Source: DATJPR01 sp963843525 (GTDB taxonomy: Bacteria; Bacteroidota; Ignavibacteria; UBA10030; UBA6906). From it: 64,000 nt of DNA. This document shows positions 1 to 8,572 of this stretch, piece after piece. The position numbers and the translations under genes are program-made. Position 1 is the first letter of the stretch; the number at the start of each line of letters is the position of its first letter. The stretch spans positions 310,001-374,000 of the forward strand of contig CAWJKM010000002.1 in the NCBI GenBank assembly GCA_963843525.1, written 5' to 3'. The notes below the pieces were generated by a model. It did not search any database, was not told the origin of the DNA, and was given only the letters and a program-made list of their open reading frames with translations.

Positions 1-1
1 C

Positions 2-973
2 GAGGTTGTTCTCCGCGTCGCGGCGACGGGGATATGCGGAAGTGACCTGCACACCTACAATCAGGCAAGAATCGGCGATACGGTTGTCGCCCGGCCCTTG
101 ATCCTCGGCCATGAGTTCAGCGGAATTGTTGAGCAGTGCGGGCCGGGTGCTGTGGATAATCTCGGTGTGCCGCTGCGCGAAGGGATGCTTGTGGCCGTCG
201 ATCCGGCGACGCCGTGCGGTGTCTGTGATTCCTGCCGTCATGGGGACGAGCACCTCTGCACGGCGCTTCATTTTTGCGGGCTGTCACCGGATGACGGAAG
301 TCTCACCGAAAGGATGCTGGTACGGTCGAGGAATTGTTTTTCACTCCCTGCTTCTCTCGATGCCGTGGAGGGCGCGATGCTCGAGCCGTTCGGCGTGGCA
401 TTGCACGCGGTGCGGTTGGGGAAAATCACCGCCGGAAAGAGTGCTGCCGTCATCGGCGCGGGACCGATCGGCCTCCTGATTATTCAACTCCTGATTCGTA
501 AAGGAATAGTCGTCCACGTCAGTGAGCCGCTCTCCTGGAGGAGAAATCTGGCCGTCAGGTTCGGTGCACTGCCGATTGGAATCACGAACGAGCCGACCGA
601 GGAGCTTGTTGCGGCGACAAAGGGATGCGGTGTTGATGTGGTGTTCGAAGCCGCGTGGGCCGACTCGACGGTTCAGGAGGCTCTCTCCATGGCGCGGCCG
701 GGCGGGCGGGTGGTTCTGGTGGGTATCCCGGAGGACGACAGGATTGAAATTCCTCATTCGGTGGGAAGGAGGAAAGGACTCACGCTCCTTTTTTCACGAA
801 GGATGCACAGGACGTACCCGGATGCGATTGCCCTCGTTGAGAGCCATGCCATCGATGTCCATGCTCTTGTCAGCCATCGCATCCCGCTCCGGAACACCCC
901 CGAGGCCTTTGCCCTGAACGCACACTACGAGCCCGGTGTCTTGAAGGTCATGATAGACCATTTGTCAGCGTAG
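2..973 (+). CDS. Zinc-dependent MDR alcohol/polyol dehydrogenase (5' end cut off)
   Basis: Oxidoreductase of the medium-chain dehydrogenase/reductase family, similar to threonine or sorbitol dehydrogenases. The reading frame is open from base 2, so the start lies upstream of the window and the first visible ATG (98) is internal. Visible marks are the catalytic-zinc segment GICGSDLHTY, then GHEFSG, a Cys-rich structural-zinc loop (CGVCDSCRHGDEHLC) and the Rossmann signature AAVIGAGPIGLL. The substrate cannot be assigned from sequence alone. It converges with the chitobiose phosphorylase gene, so it need not belong to that operon. Confidence 0.85.
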   Translation, partial: EVVLRVAATGICGSDLHTYNQARIGDTVVARPLILGHEFSGIVEQCGPGAVDNLGVPLREGMLVAVDPATPCGVCDSCRHGDEHLCTALHFCGLSPDDGSLTERMLVRSRNCFSLPASLDAVEGAMLEPFGVALHAVRLGKITAGKSAAVIGAGPIGLLIIQLLIRKGIVVHVSEPLSWRRNLAVRFGALPIGITNEPTEELVAATKGCGVDVVFEAAWADSTVQEALSMARPGGRVVLVGIPEDDRIEIPHSVGRRKGLTLLFSRRMHRTYPDAIALVESHAIDVHALVSHRIPLRNTPEAFALNAHYEPGVLKVMIDHLSA

Positions 974-1009
974 GCAGTGAGTCCCGGGACGCCCCCCGCG
1001 CGGTGAGCT

Positions 1010-3406
1010 TTACCCCATCGTGACCACAACCTTGTTTTCGGTTCCGGATGCTTGTCGCGGTATCGGACCGGCGTGCGGCTTTCCGTTGAGGCTGATGGAC
1101 GCGACGCCCTTCTGGACTCCCCGCGGGTTCCTGACACTAATGTGGTATGTCGCACCCTGCCACTGCCTGGTGACCTCAAATCCTTTCCACTGTGCCGGTA
1201 TGCATGGATCGATGGTCAAGCCGTCGAAGCCGGGACGCACACCCAGGATCCAGTGCGTGGCGGCGATGTATGCCCACCCTCCGCTCCCCGTGAGCCAGGG
1301 ATGTCGGGCACGTCCAAAAGCGGTGTGGTCTTTCCCCATGATGAACTGACAGTAGGAATACGGTTCCGCCTCCCGGATCTCAATCATGTCGTTCTGGTTG
1401 TAGGGGAGAAGGGAGTCATAGAATTCCATCGCCCTGTCTCCGCGCCCCAGCTTGCACTCCGCGACAATAGCCCAGGGATTCGGGTGGCTGAAAATTGCCC
1501 CGTTCTCTTTGATCCCCGGATACACTCTGGTCACATAGCCGATGTCATCGTCGGGCTTGGTAAACGTCGGCCATACGAGATGGATGCCGTATTTTGAGAA
1601 GAGGTGCTTGTAGACGGCATCCATGCACTTCCTTCCTCGTTCGGGTGAAGCCGCATCCGACGCGACGGCCCAGCTGTTGCTCTCGAGGAAAATCTTGCCT
1701 TCTGCATTCTGTTTCGAGCCGATCTTCTCCCCTTTGCGGGTGATCCCCCTGATGTACCATTCGCCGTCCCAGAGTTCCTTTTCACAGGCGGCCCGGACTT
1801 TCTCCGCTATCGCAGAGTATTTCCTGACGTCGTCGCTCCGTCCGAGAAACTGTGCGGCTTCCACCAGTGCCAGCAGAGCCCAGTGGTGGAGGAAAGAAAC
1901 CATCGCGCTTTCCCCCCCTCCCAGGTTGAGGCAATCATTCCAGTCCGCACGCAGTCCCTTGCAGATCCCTGTCATCCCGATTTGTTCTGCCGAGAAATCC
2001 ACTGCGCGTTTCATATGTTCGTACACCGTAGCTTCCCCTTTGTCGGCGAACGGGACCACCATGTCAAAAAACGAGAGATCGCCCGTCTCTTTGACGAACT
2101 CACAGATCGATGGGACGATCCACAGGGCATCGTCGGAACACGTGTCCGCGAGCCCGTGGATGATGTCGGCCGGGCTCGGAGTCGGGACGACCGTGGGGAG
2201 TTTGACGCCGGGCAGTTTGTCTTCTTTCGGGGCGAATACATCGGGGTCGAAGAGGTGGAGACCGTACCCCTGACTCACCTGGCCGTGCAGCAATTCAAGG
2301 AGCCGCTGGCGCACTTTCCCCGGGTTGGTGTGCGGGACGGCCATCACATCCTGAGACGTATCGCGATAGCCCAGGCCTGTCCTTCCGCCCACTTCCACGA
2401 ACGATGCAAATCGTGACCAGACAACACAGGTCTCCGCCTGGAGGAGGGTCCAGGTATTGAGCATGGTGTTCATGCCCGGGTGCGGAGTATTGCACTGGAA
2501 CACCGACGTTTTGGCCTTCCAGTATTCGCGGAGCTGTTCGAACGCGCGGTCGACCCTCCCGGGTTCGGAATACTTCTGCCGGATCTGCGCGCCCGTACTC
2601 CTTGCGCCCGGTCCGAGCAGGAAGAACAAACGGGCTTCCTCGCCCGGGCGGAGGGTCAGGCGCTTGTGCAGTGCGCCGCAATGGTTCCCTCCCAGTTCCG
2701 AACTGTTTGTGCAGAGACCCTGTTCCACGGCGAGGGGGTTGGTTTCGGTACGGTAGTTCCCGAGCCACCTATCCCGAACGCAGTCGTAACTATCGGGCAG
2801 GACATTGGAGGTGAAGTAGTGGAAGGTCCACGGCTCGTAAAAAAAATCGTACTCGATAATTCCATCCGCGTAATTCGACCCCGCGGCGTAGAGCGACATC
2901 TGAAGGTTCTGGTTATCGATTTCGATGTGGTGAAACGAGAACTCCACGTAGGCAAACACGCTCAGGGACCGGGGTTTCTTCCCCGTGTTCGCAAGCTTGA
3001 TATCCCAGATCTCTACATCGTCTTCGACTGGAATAAAGAGCAGTTGTTCGGCGTGGACATCCCTGTAGTCGCAGAGAAAGCGGGAGTAGGAAAGCCCGTG
3101 TCGGACCTGGTATTTCGCGGCCTGGAGATCTTTGCCCACAGGTTGCCAGGAGATGGACCAGTATTCTCCGGTTTCGTCATCGCGGAGATAAACGTAGTGA
3201 CCGGGCCGATCGAGAGGAACTCCGTTTTGACGGAAGCGCGTGATCCGGTGATGCTCCGCGCTCTTGTAGAAGGAATACCCGCCGGCGTTGTGAGAGATGA
3301 CCGTGCAGAGATCCTTCACCCCGAGGTAATTGGTCCACGAGACGGGAATATCCGGACGGTCGATGACATATTCGCGGTGCTCATCGTCAAAGTACCCGTA
3401 CTGCAT
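1010..3406 (-). CDS. chbP: N,N'-diacetylchitobiose phosphorylase (GH94)
   Basis: Cytoplasmic enzyme that phosphorolyses GlcNAc2 to GlcNAc-1-phosphate and GlcNAc. The 798-residue protein resembles Vibrio proteolyticus chitobiose phosphorylase (about 801 aa) along its whole length as recalled. Shared blocks include the N-terminal NYLG, the central EVGGRTGLGYRDT (about 338-350), ADWNDCLNLGGGESAM around residue 490, and the C-terminal GSGGWAYIAATHWILGVRPG. The Asp of WND (about D491) matches the family general acid. There is no signal peptide. It is the last gene of a minus-strand operon, 45 bp after the chitinase gene, behind the AmpG-like permease. This gives a phosphorolytic chitin route that conserves bond energy as a sugar phosphate. 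Confidence 0.93.
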   Translation of the reverse strand: MQYGYFDDEHREYVIDRPDIPVSWTNYLGVKDLCTVISHNAGGYSFYKSAEHHRITRFRQNGVPLDRPGHYVYLRDDETGEYWSISWQPVGKDLQAAKYQVRHGLSYSRFLCDYRDVHAEQLLFIPVEDDVEIWDIKLANTGKKPRSLSVFAYVEFSFHHIEIDNQNLQMSLYAAGSNYADGIIEYDFFYEPWTFHYFTSNVLPDSYDCVRDRWLGNYRTETNPLAVEQGLCTNSSELGGNHCGALHKRLTLRPGEEARLFFLLGPGARSTGAQIRQKYSEPGRVDRAFEQLREYWKAKTSVFQCNTPHPGMNTMLNTWTLLQAETCVVWSRFASFVEVGGRTGLGYRDTSQDVMAVPHTNPGKVRQRLLELLHGQVSQGYGLHLFDPDVFAPKEDKLPGVKLPTVVPTPSPADIIHGLADTCSDDALWIVPSICEFVKETGDLSFFDMVVPFADKGEATVYEHMKRAVDFSAEQIGMTGICKGLRADWNDCLNLGGGESAMVSFLHHWALLALVEAAQFLGRSDDVRKYSAIAEKVRAACEKELWDGEWYIRGITRKGEKIGSKQNAEGKIFLESNSWAVASDAASPERGRKCMDAVYKHLFSKYGIHLVWPTFTKPDDDIGYVTRVYPGIKENGAIFSHPNPWAIVAECKLGRGDRAMEFYDSLLPYNQNDMIEIREAEPYSYCQFIMGKDHTAFGRARHPWLTGSGGWAYIAATHWILGVRPGFDGLTIDPCIPAQWKGFEVTRQWQGATYHISVRNPRGVQKGVASISLNGKPHAGPIPRQASGTENKVVVTMG

Positions 3407-3451
3407 GGTGTTTTCCTCTGTCGAATGTCCTGATTTTTTCCCCGTCCCGAT

Positions 3452-4615
3452 TCATCGCCCCTTTGTGCTCCGGAACGCCGTCGCTATCGTATCAAGCAGC
3501 GGCGTGGTTCCATCCTGCAGATAATCGTCGGTGATTTCCCAGATGATCAGACCCCGTGCACCGTGAGAGAGAACATACTCCGCCTTGGCAGCGACGGATT
3601 GTTCGTCATCATAGGAAACAAGAGTATGCCAATCGGAGCTTATCAGGTACGGAACCTGGGCCACCGTGTCCCAATACCTGGTAAACTCATTCTGTTGATT
3701 CAGGATATCATAAAAGACCGCCCCGGATCTGGAGAAGTGGACAGTATCAGGCCCGCCGTGATGTGCGAGCAGGGCCGCGCAGTTTGTGAATGTATGCCCG
3801 TAGAACGGGACGCCAAGATTGATCTTCTCCGCAGGAACGTTGTAGGTGTTGTGGTACATCGAGAACGCCCCATTGAGGCTTCGCATACTATCGACGCCCG
3901 GTGAAGCGAACAGGGGGGCGTTATGATACGCCAGTTCGTCCCACGAGCCGGAAAAATCGTAGGTCATGATATTCAGGAAATCGAGGATCCCTGCAATGGC
4001 GGCGACCTCCAGCCCCGATGCATTGACCGCACCAGCAGGAAGAGCAGCAGAAAGAACATAGTGTCGTCCTGTCGCGTGCTGGCATTGAAGGAGGGAATCT
4101 TTGATCGTCCCGAGAAGAAGGGTGAAGTTCTGTTTGTCCGCCGCGGTTCCGTTGTGTTCCGCCATTCCCGGAAATTCCCAATCGATATCGATCCCATCGA
4201 AATCAAGCCTCCGCAGAGCATCCATGCACGCGTGTGCGAAGGCGGCCCGGAGCAGGGCGGTCGAGGCAACGTGGGGGAAGGTCTCCGAGTTGTCCCACCC
4301 GCCGAGGGAAAGGACGACTTTTACCCCGTGTGCATGGGCAAGCGTGGCCAGAGACGAGTCGCGGCCACAATACAAGTACAGAGAATCGCCCGTCGGGTTG
4401 ATGCCGACGATGCTGCCATCGTTCAACGGAGTGAAGAAGGCGTAATTGATCATTGTCAGTTTGTCGTAAGGAATGGTCGTCGGCCGGACCAGGTTTTCCC
4501 GGGAACTCCATTTCCACGAAGGGAAATATCCAATGATCTCCTTTTGAAGTGGCTGCGCCATCGACGAAATGCCGAGTGTGACACTCAGGCCTGCAATCAG
4601 CAGAAGTCTGTTCAT
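3452..4615 (-). CDS. GH18 chitinase, secreted
   Basis: Family 18 glycoside hydrolase of 387 residues that should cleave chitin or chitooligosaccharides with retention. An N-terminal signal peptide (about residues 1-20, ending SSMAQ) targets it out of the cytoplasm. The catalytic motif DGIDIDWE spans about 140-147, with Glu147 as proton donor. Other family marks are VVLSLGGW near 100 and MTYDFSG. It has no chitin-binding module and no T9SS tail, so it may be periplasmic or exported by another route. Its ATG overlaps the stop of the upstream permease gene (ATGA), and chitobiose phosphorylase follows. This suggests it trims short oligomers to the disaccharide. Confidence 0.9.
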   Translation of the reverse strand: MNRLLLIAGLSVTLGISSMAQPLQKEIIGYFPSWKWSSRENLVRPTTIPYDKLTMINYAFFTPLNDGSIVGINPTGDSLYLYCGRDSSLATLAHAHGVKVVLSLGGWDNSETFPHVASTALLRAAFAHACMDALRRLDFDGIDIDWEFPGMAEHNGTAADKQNFTLLLGTIKDSLLQCQHATGRHYVLSAALPAGAVNASGLEVAAIAGILDFLNIMTYDFSGSWDELAYHNAPLFASPGVDSMRSLNGAFSMYHNTYNVPAEKINLGVPFYGHTFTNCAALLAHHGGPDTVHFSRSGAVFYDILNQQNEFTRYWDTVAQVPYLISSDWHTLVSYDDEQSVAAKAEYVLSHGARGLIIWEITDDYLQDGTTPLLDTIATAFRSTKGR

Positions 4616-5919
4616 CGGTCGCTCGTTTGTGAGACTGACTCTGACGATTCGATTTCCCGGAACGGGACGAACCAGGTCATAAGGAAAGAGGGAATGGTCG
4701 CAAACATCACCCAGATGAAAAATCCGCGGTAACCCAGCCAGTCGCTGACAAAACCGCTCAACATCGACGGGATATTCATCCCGAGGTTCATGATCGCGGT
4801 TGCGAAGGCGTAGTGGGCCATCTTGTATCTTCCCGGCGCAATTTGCTGCATCATAAAGAGGATAAGGCCGACGAAGCCGAATCCGTACCCGAAATATTCG
4901 AACACGACTGCCGTACCGATCACAAAGAGGTTGGTCGGTTGTGCAATCGCCAGGAACGCGTACACCACAAACGGGATGTTAAAAAATGCGCAGAGGATGA
5001 ACAGCGATTTCCGAAGTCCCCGTCCCGCCGTGAAATACCCGGCGAGGATCGAGCCCAGGACAAATGCGGCGGCGCCGAAGGTGCCGTACACGATCCCGAT
5101 TTCCGAAGTCGAGAGCCCCAGCCCTCCCTGGTCGCGCGCAGCCTTGAAAAAGAGCGGAACAATTTTGATGGCCTGTCCCTCGGCAAAGCGGTAGAGCACA
5201 ATGAAGGCAATACCCCAGAGGATGTACTTCTTCTCAAAGAACGTCCGGATGACGTCCCACAGCGTGGAGAACCCCTGACGGAGCGACTGTACCTGTGATG
5301 CCGCTCCTCCGGTAGGGAGCACCCGTGCGTGGTACAGACTGAGGGCGACAAGGACAATGCCGAATGCCGCCATGACGATCATCCACGCGTGGACGGTGCC
5401 CACTGTCGTTTCAAGCTGGCCTGCAATAAAAACGAGCAACCCCTGGGAGAAAATTTTCGCGATGTTGTAGGAGGCGCCCTGCCAGCCGACGAATTTCGCC
5501 TGGAGCTTTTCGGTGAGAACGTTGATGTAGACACCGTCGGCGGCGATGTCGTGCGTCGCGCCATTGAACGCAATGATCGCGAGCAACGCGAGAGAATACC
5601 GGAAGAAATCGCCGAGAGGCAATGTCAGAGCCACGAGCCCGAACCCGATACCCCCAAGGAATTGCGTCGCGACAACAAAATACTTCTTCGTCTTGAACAT
5701 CTCCAGCACCGGTCCCCAGAGCGGCTTCAGCGTCCAGGGGATCATGACGAGTGACGTCCACATTGCAATCTGTGCATCGCCGATTCCCATGCTCTTGTAC
5801 ATGAGGGAGCTGACGACCGCGATTGCAACGAAAGGGAGGCCTTCGGCAAAATACAGAGTCGGAACCCACAGTTTAGGCCGGACGGATTTTTCTATTGATT
5901 TGTCATCGGGCTGGGACAT
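4612..5919 (-). CDS. AmpG-family MFS permease, probable chitobiose importer
   Basis: Inner-membrane transporter of 435 residues with about 12 hydrophobic segments. The N-terminal stretch PTLYFAEGLPFVAI and the following MWTSLVMIPWTLKPLWGP resemble the AmpG/PAT branch of the major facilitator superfamily, which carries GlcNAc-anhydroMurNAc muropeptides. Here it is translationally coupled to a GH18 chitinase and precedes chitobiose phosphorylase. I therefore infer import of GlcNAc2 or short chitooligosaccharides; muropeptide uptake is the alternative. It is the first gene of the operon. An inverted-repeat element lies 85 to 107 bp upstream of its start. Confidence 0.8.
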   Translation of the reverse strand: MSQPDDKSIEKSVRPKLWVPTLYFAEGLPFVAIAVVSSLMYKSMGIGDAQIAMWTSLVMIPWTLKPLWGPVLEMFKTKKYFVVATQFLGGIGFGLVALTLPLGDFFRYSLALLAIIAFNGATHDIAADGVYINVLTEKLQAKFVGWQGASYNIAKIFSQGLLVFIAGQLETTVGTVHAWMIVMAAFGIVLVALSLYHARVLPTGGAASQVQSLRQGFSTLWDVIRTFFEKKYILWGIAFIVLYRFAEGQAIKIVPLFFKAARDQGGLGLSTSEIGIVYGTFGAAAFVLGSILAGYFTAGRGLRKSLFILCAFFNIPFVVYAFLAIAQPTNLFVIGTAVVFEYFGYGFGFVGLILFMMQQIAPGRYKMAHYAFATAIMNLGMNIPSMLSGFVSDWLGYRGFFIWVMFATIPSFLMTWFVPFREIESSESVSQTSDR

Positions 5920-6000
5920 ACGAATCGCTGTGCCTACGTATGAGTGCGGAAGGGGTCTTTGAACTCACGGATGGCCGGCGAGGAGGAACCACCACGCGAG

Positions 6001-6080
6001 CATATTAGTTGTAAGTGCCAACTAATTAATATGATTTTTTCTTCATTCACAAGAGGTTTCCCGGACTTTTCCGAGATCTC
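6001..6080 (+). repeat. Dispersed 80-bp repeat, copy A
   Basis: Aligned without gaps, this segment and 8420-8499 agree at 61 of 80 positions (counted by hand). The left part holds an inverted repeat and the right part a shared CAAGAGGTT block and a GACTTTTCC block. Copy A lies upstream of the minus-strand permease operon but points away from it. Copy B points toward the downstream hydrolase gene. Confidence 0.75.
6004..6026. promoter_or_regulatory. Perfect inverted repeat, candidate operator
   Basis: ATTAGTTG (6004-6011) and CAACTAAT (6019-6026) form a perfect 8-bp inverted repeat with a 7-nt spacer, the usual geometry of a dimeric regulator site. It lies 85 to 107 bp upstream of the permease start and recurs with one changed base at 8423-8445. 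A shared chitin regulator is an inference; no regulator gene adjoins it. Confidence 0.5.
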
Positions 6081-6593
6081 TGGGGCAAAGCATTTCAGGG
6101 ACGGGTATTGTCGCTGTCTTCATGGAGACGCCGAATCAAAGAATATGAAGATGTCGTGGAAGAAAAAAGCTGCGGTGGGGGATTCAATCCCCGGAACCCA
6201 AACAAGGTATCACTCATAACAGTGGATGCTTTGAATAATCAGGTTGCCCGGCCCCCGGGTAGTGAATCACTCACATACCGGAGTAGCCTCGATTCGGAAA
6301 GATCGTCACTCGCAGCAGACCGGTTGTTTGAACTGTCGTTCTAACAGATGGAGCCACTCGAATTCGGGTTAGAGGCCCGGAGACTTTCCAGATTGAGCGC
6401 TTAACAACCTTGCAGTCGATTGATTTGTCGAATCGCCCTCGTGCCTCCTGCTCCTTACTGATGTCAGTTCTTGTCGCCTTCAGATAGCGATCGAATAGTG
6501 CGGCCTGCATAAGGGAGGGAACCACTTATCGGCATGATAAGGAAGTGTGAACGATCATCGGTTTATTGCGAAATCATTATATCTTTTTTTCTC

Positions 6594-6622
6594 TTGACAA
6601 ACCATGACGGCCGCAGTATATT
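6594..6622 (+). promoter_or_regulatory. Strong sigma-70-type promoter
   Basis: TTGACA (6594-6599) and TATATT (6617-6622) are separated by exactly 17 bp. Transcription would start near 6630 and run toward the hairpin at 6746-6775 and the lipoprotein gene at 7198. No gene begins close downstream, so it may drive a small RNA or a leader of about 570 nt. Confidence 0.6.
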
Positions 6623-6745
6623 GCGTTTGATGTTCTGTTCTTTGGGAAGGAAGCTTTTTCGTCGCCCGATGGAGAGGTTTTGCTGTATTGGAAGATGCTC
6701 CCCGATTTATCCCCCACCGACAATGCAGAGAAGGCGAGCGGAAGA

Positions 6746-6775
6746 AAGTCGCTTGGATCAATCATCAAGCGACTT
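6746..6775. other. Perfect 10-bp stem-loop in gene-free DNA
   Basis: AAGTCGCTTG (6746-6755) pairs with CAAGCGACTT (6766-6775) around a 10-nt loop. No T-tract follows on either strand, so it is not a standard terminator. It sits about 120 nt downstream of the promoter at 6594-6622 and could belong to a structured transcript. Confidence 0.5.
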
Positions 6776-7197
6776 GGAGAAGTTCATTTCATCTTCTCGC
6801 GATCCTGACACAACGAGACCGCTATTCATTCTCGACCATTAGACCTATACCCATTTGTGGAGTCCGACCCATCGAAGCAGGATTGGCCCATCGGATGATC
6901 TTGTGGCGAGATGAGTCGCTGTGGTCTCAAATTTGTGGTGTACGGAAGGTACAGTCAATATCTTGAGCACCCTCAATTCTGTATGGTTGGAATTTATTGG
7001 CGAGGATGGTTCGAAATAGCACATAGTCGGACAGATCGGAATCGAATCGATCGCATCTCGCTCCCGTTCGACGTAAGAACGCGAAGCCCACTTTTCTAAA
7101 CAAGCGGAATCAGCAGACTGCGGTCGGAACACGCGGACATGATGACATGAAGACGACATCAACCGAACAATTGGCCATTCGGCGGCGAAGGGGAGTC

Positions 7198-8307
7198 ATG
7201 AGTTGTGTGAAAATCAGACTAATTCATCGCTGGGCGATGTTCGTCGGACGAGGCGCAATACAAATCATGGCGTTAGTGACTTTGTTCTCTTGTCACCATT
7301 CGACGGAACCTCAAAATCACGATACAGGTCCAGACACAACGAGCCACAATCTTGCAGTCGAAATCACAACGCTTGGGGACAATTCATGCGTCGGACGCGA
7401 TGTGGCCATCGTCGGACCCGGCGACGCGTGGCTAGGAGGATTCATGTATGTTCGAACCGGAGCGTCAAGTGACACTGCCACAAACGCTGCTCATTGGGAC
7501 GGGCAGAATTGGACTATTGCCGGAGTTCCATTGCCCATTTGCGCCGGAAATACCGGGGTAGCTTATTCAGACCTATTTGCTATTGCAACTAGCGGCTCTG
7601 ATCTATGGTTCACGCCCGGGTGGGGTTTCGTGCACAAGTCTCCCTTGGGGACCGAGCACATCTGTTATCCCGAGAGCATTCAAGCAGGCCCTATCCTTCG
7701 CTTGATGGCAAGAAGTGTCGACGATATTTGGGCTGTGGGCTATTCTGGTTCTGTTATTCACTATGATGGACTCTCCTGGCACGGAAGGAATATTCCGACG
7801 GACATAATGGTGATCGATGTTGCTGAAAGCCCGGATCGCAAACGCGTGTGGGCTTGTGGTTACAAGCCGGACCAATCGCAAAGCGGTCTTTTTATGTTGG
7901 ATTCAGCTGGTTGGCACACCATCGCGCACAATCCGCCATACGGTGGATCAGAGGAACTCTTTACCAGTGTCTGGACCTGCGATAATGATAGCGTGTGGGT
8001 TCTGGGAAACGTGGGGGTGTTCAAGTTCTCGCAAAAGCCCCCTTTCAACTTCGTCCGTCAGCCAGTGCAACTCTCCAGCTTTGCCTGGATGATCAGAGGG
8101 CTTTCGAACCACGATGTATTTGTCTGCGGGTGGCACGGGAGCCTCCTCCATTTCAACGGCAACAGCTGGAAAGCGTATTCTCTTCCAGTCGACATGAGCG
8201 ACAACCTCCTGAGCATTGCTGTTTCACCTACCGATGTCTTTGCGGTTGGATCTAGAAATGCTGATGGGGTACTATCAAAAGTAGTCGTCTATCACGGAAG
8301 GAGGTGA
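7198..8307 (+). CDS. Beta-propeller-like lipoprotein
   Basis: Predicted lipoprotein of about 369 residues and unknown function. I chose ATG 7198 because AAGGGGAG lies 2 to 9 bases upstream; the frame is open from ATG 7147, and ATG 7237 is another option. A hydrophobic stretch ends in the lipobox LFSC followed by a Ser/Thr/Pro linker. The mature part has four to five spaced repeats of the type D-(I/V)-(W/F)-(A/V)-(V/C)-G, then H-(Y/F)-(D/N)-G-x-(S/N)-W, for example DDIWAVG and HFNGNSW. This pattern is typical of beta-propeller blades. Base composition is less GC-rich than that of neighbouring genes. A ligand- or polymer-binding role at the cell surface is possible but not shown. Confidence 0.7.
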   Translation: MSCVKIRLIHRWAMFVGRGAIQIMALVTLFSCHHSTEPQNHDTGPDTTSHNLAVEITTLGDNSCVGRDVAIVGPGDAWLGGFMYVRTGASSDTATNAAHWDGQNWTIAGVPLPICAGNTGVAYSDLFAIATSGSDLWFTPGWGFVHKSPLGTEHICYPESIQAGPILRLMARSVDDIWAVGYSGSVIHYDGLSWHGRNIPTDIMVIDVAESPDRKRVWACGYKPDQSQSGLFMLDSAGWHTIAHNPPYGGSEELFTSVWTCDNDSVWVLGNVGVFKFSQKPPFNFVRQPVQLSSFAWMIRGLSNHDVFVCGWHGSLLHFNGNSWKAYSLPVDMSDNLLSIAVSPTDVFAVGSRNADGVLSKVVVYHGRR

Positions 8308-8419
8308 AGAATCCAGCCAAAATAAATTCCCGACGGGGTGCAGATGCTGCTCAGCTTTGCCCGGCGCCCGATCGACTGGCATAGGAAGGCCAAAAAAAAC
8401 GGGGTACCTATCGAGCGGA

Positions 8420-8499
8420 CATATTAGTTGTATATGCCAACCAATTAACAGTATATTTATTACATTCTCAAGAGGTTCGACTGACTTTTCCCAAGTCGC
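8420..8499 (+). repeat. Dispersed 80-bp repeat, copy B, with imperfect inverted repeat
   Basis: This is the second copy of the element at 6001-6080. Its inverted repeat is ATTAGTTG (8423-8430) and CAACCAAT (8438-8445), one mismatch from perfect, with the same 7-nt spacer. It ends 73 bp upstream of the secreted hydrolase start at 8573, a position fit for a promoter or operator. Confidence 0.7.
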
Positions 8500-8572
8500 C
8501 TGTCGGCCTTGCCCCGGTGTCGCGCATTGCCATCGGAGGGGAAGTTCAGTTCTCATCTATTTTGATATTGCC

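Larger units (their letters stand above)
5920..7197. other. 1.3-kb gene-poor, AT-richer intergenic region
   Basis: No convincing protein gene is visible here. Short frames such as 6271-6525 (minus), 6534-6842 and 6688-6966 (plus) overlap one another and show no known motif. The segment does hold the first copy of an 80-bp repeat, a textbook promoter at 6594-6622 and a perfect 10-bp hairpin at 6746-6775. By eye it is less GC-rich than its flanks. It could carry a small RNA, decayed genes or long upstream control for the neighbours. Confidence 0.6.

Noticed and set aside
6632..7099. Possible decayed protein gene in the gene-poor region
   Set aside because: One frame reads protein-like in two blocks but contains at least two stops and no start or family motif; evidence is too weak to annotate a pseudogene.
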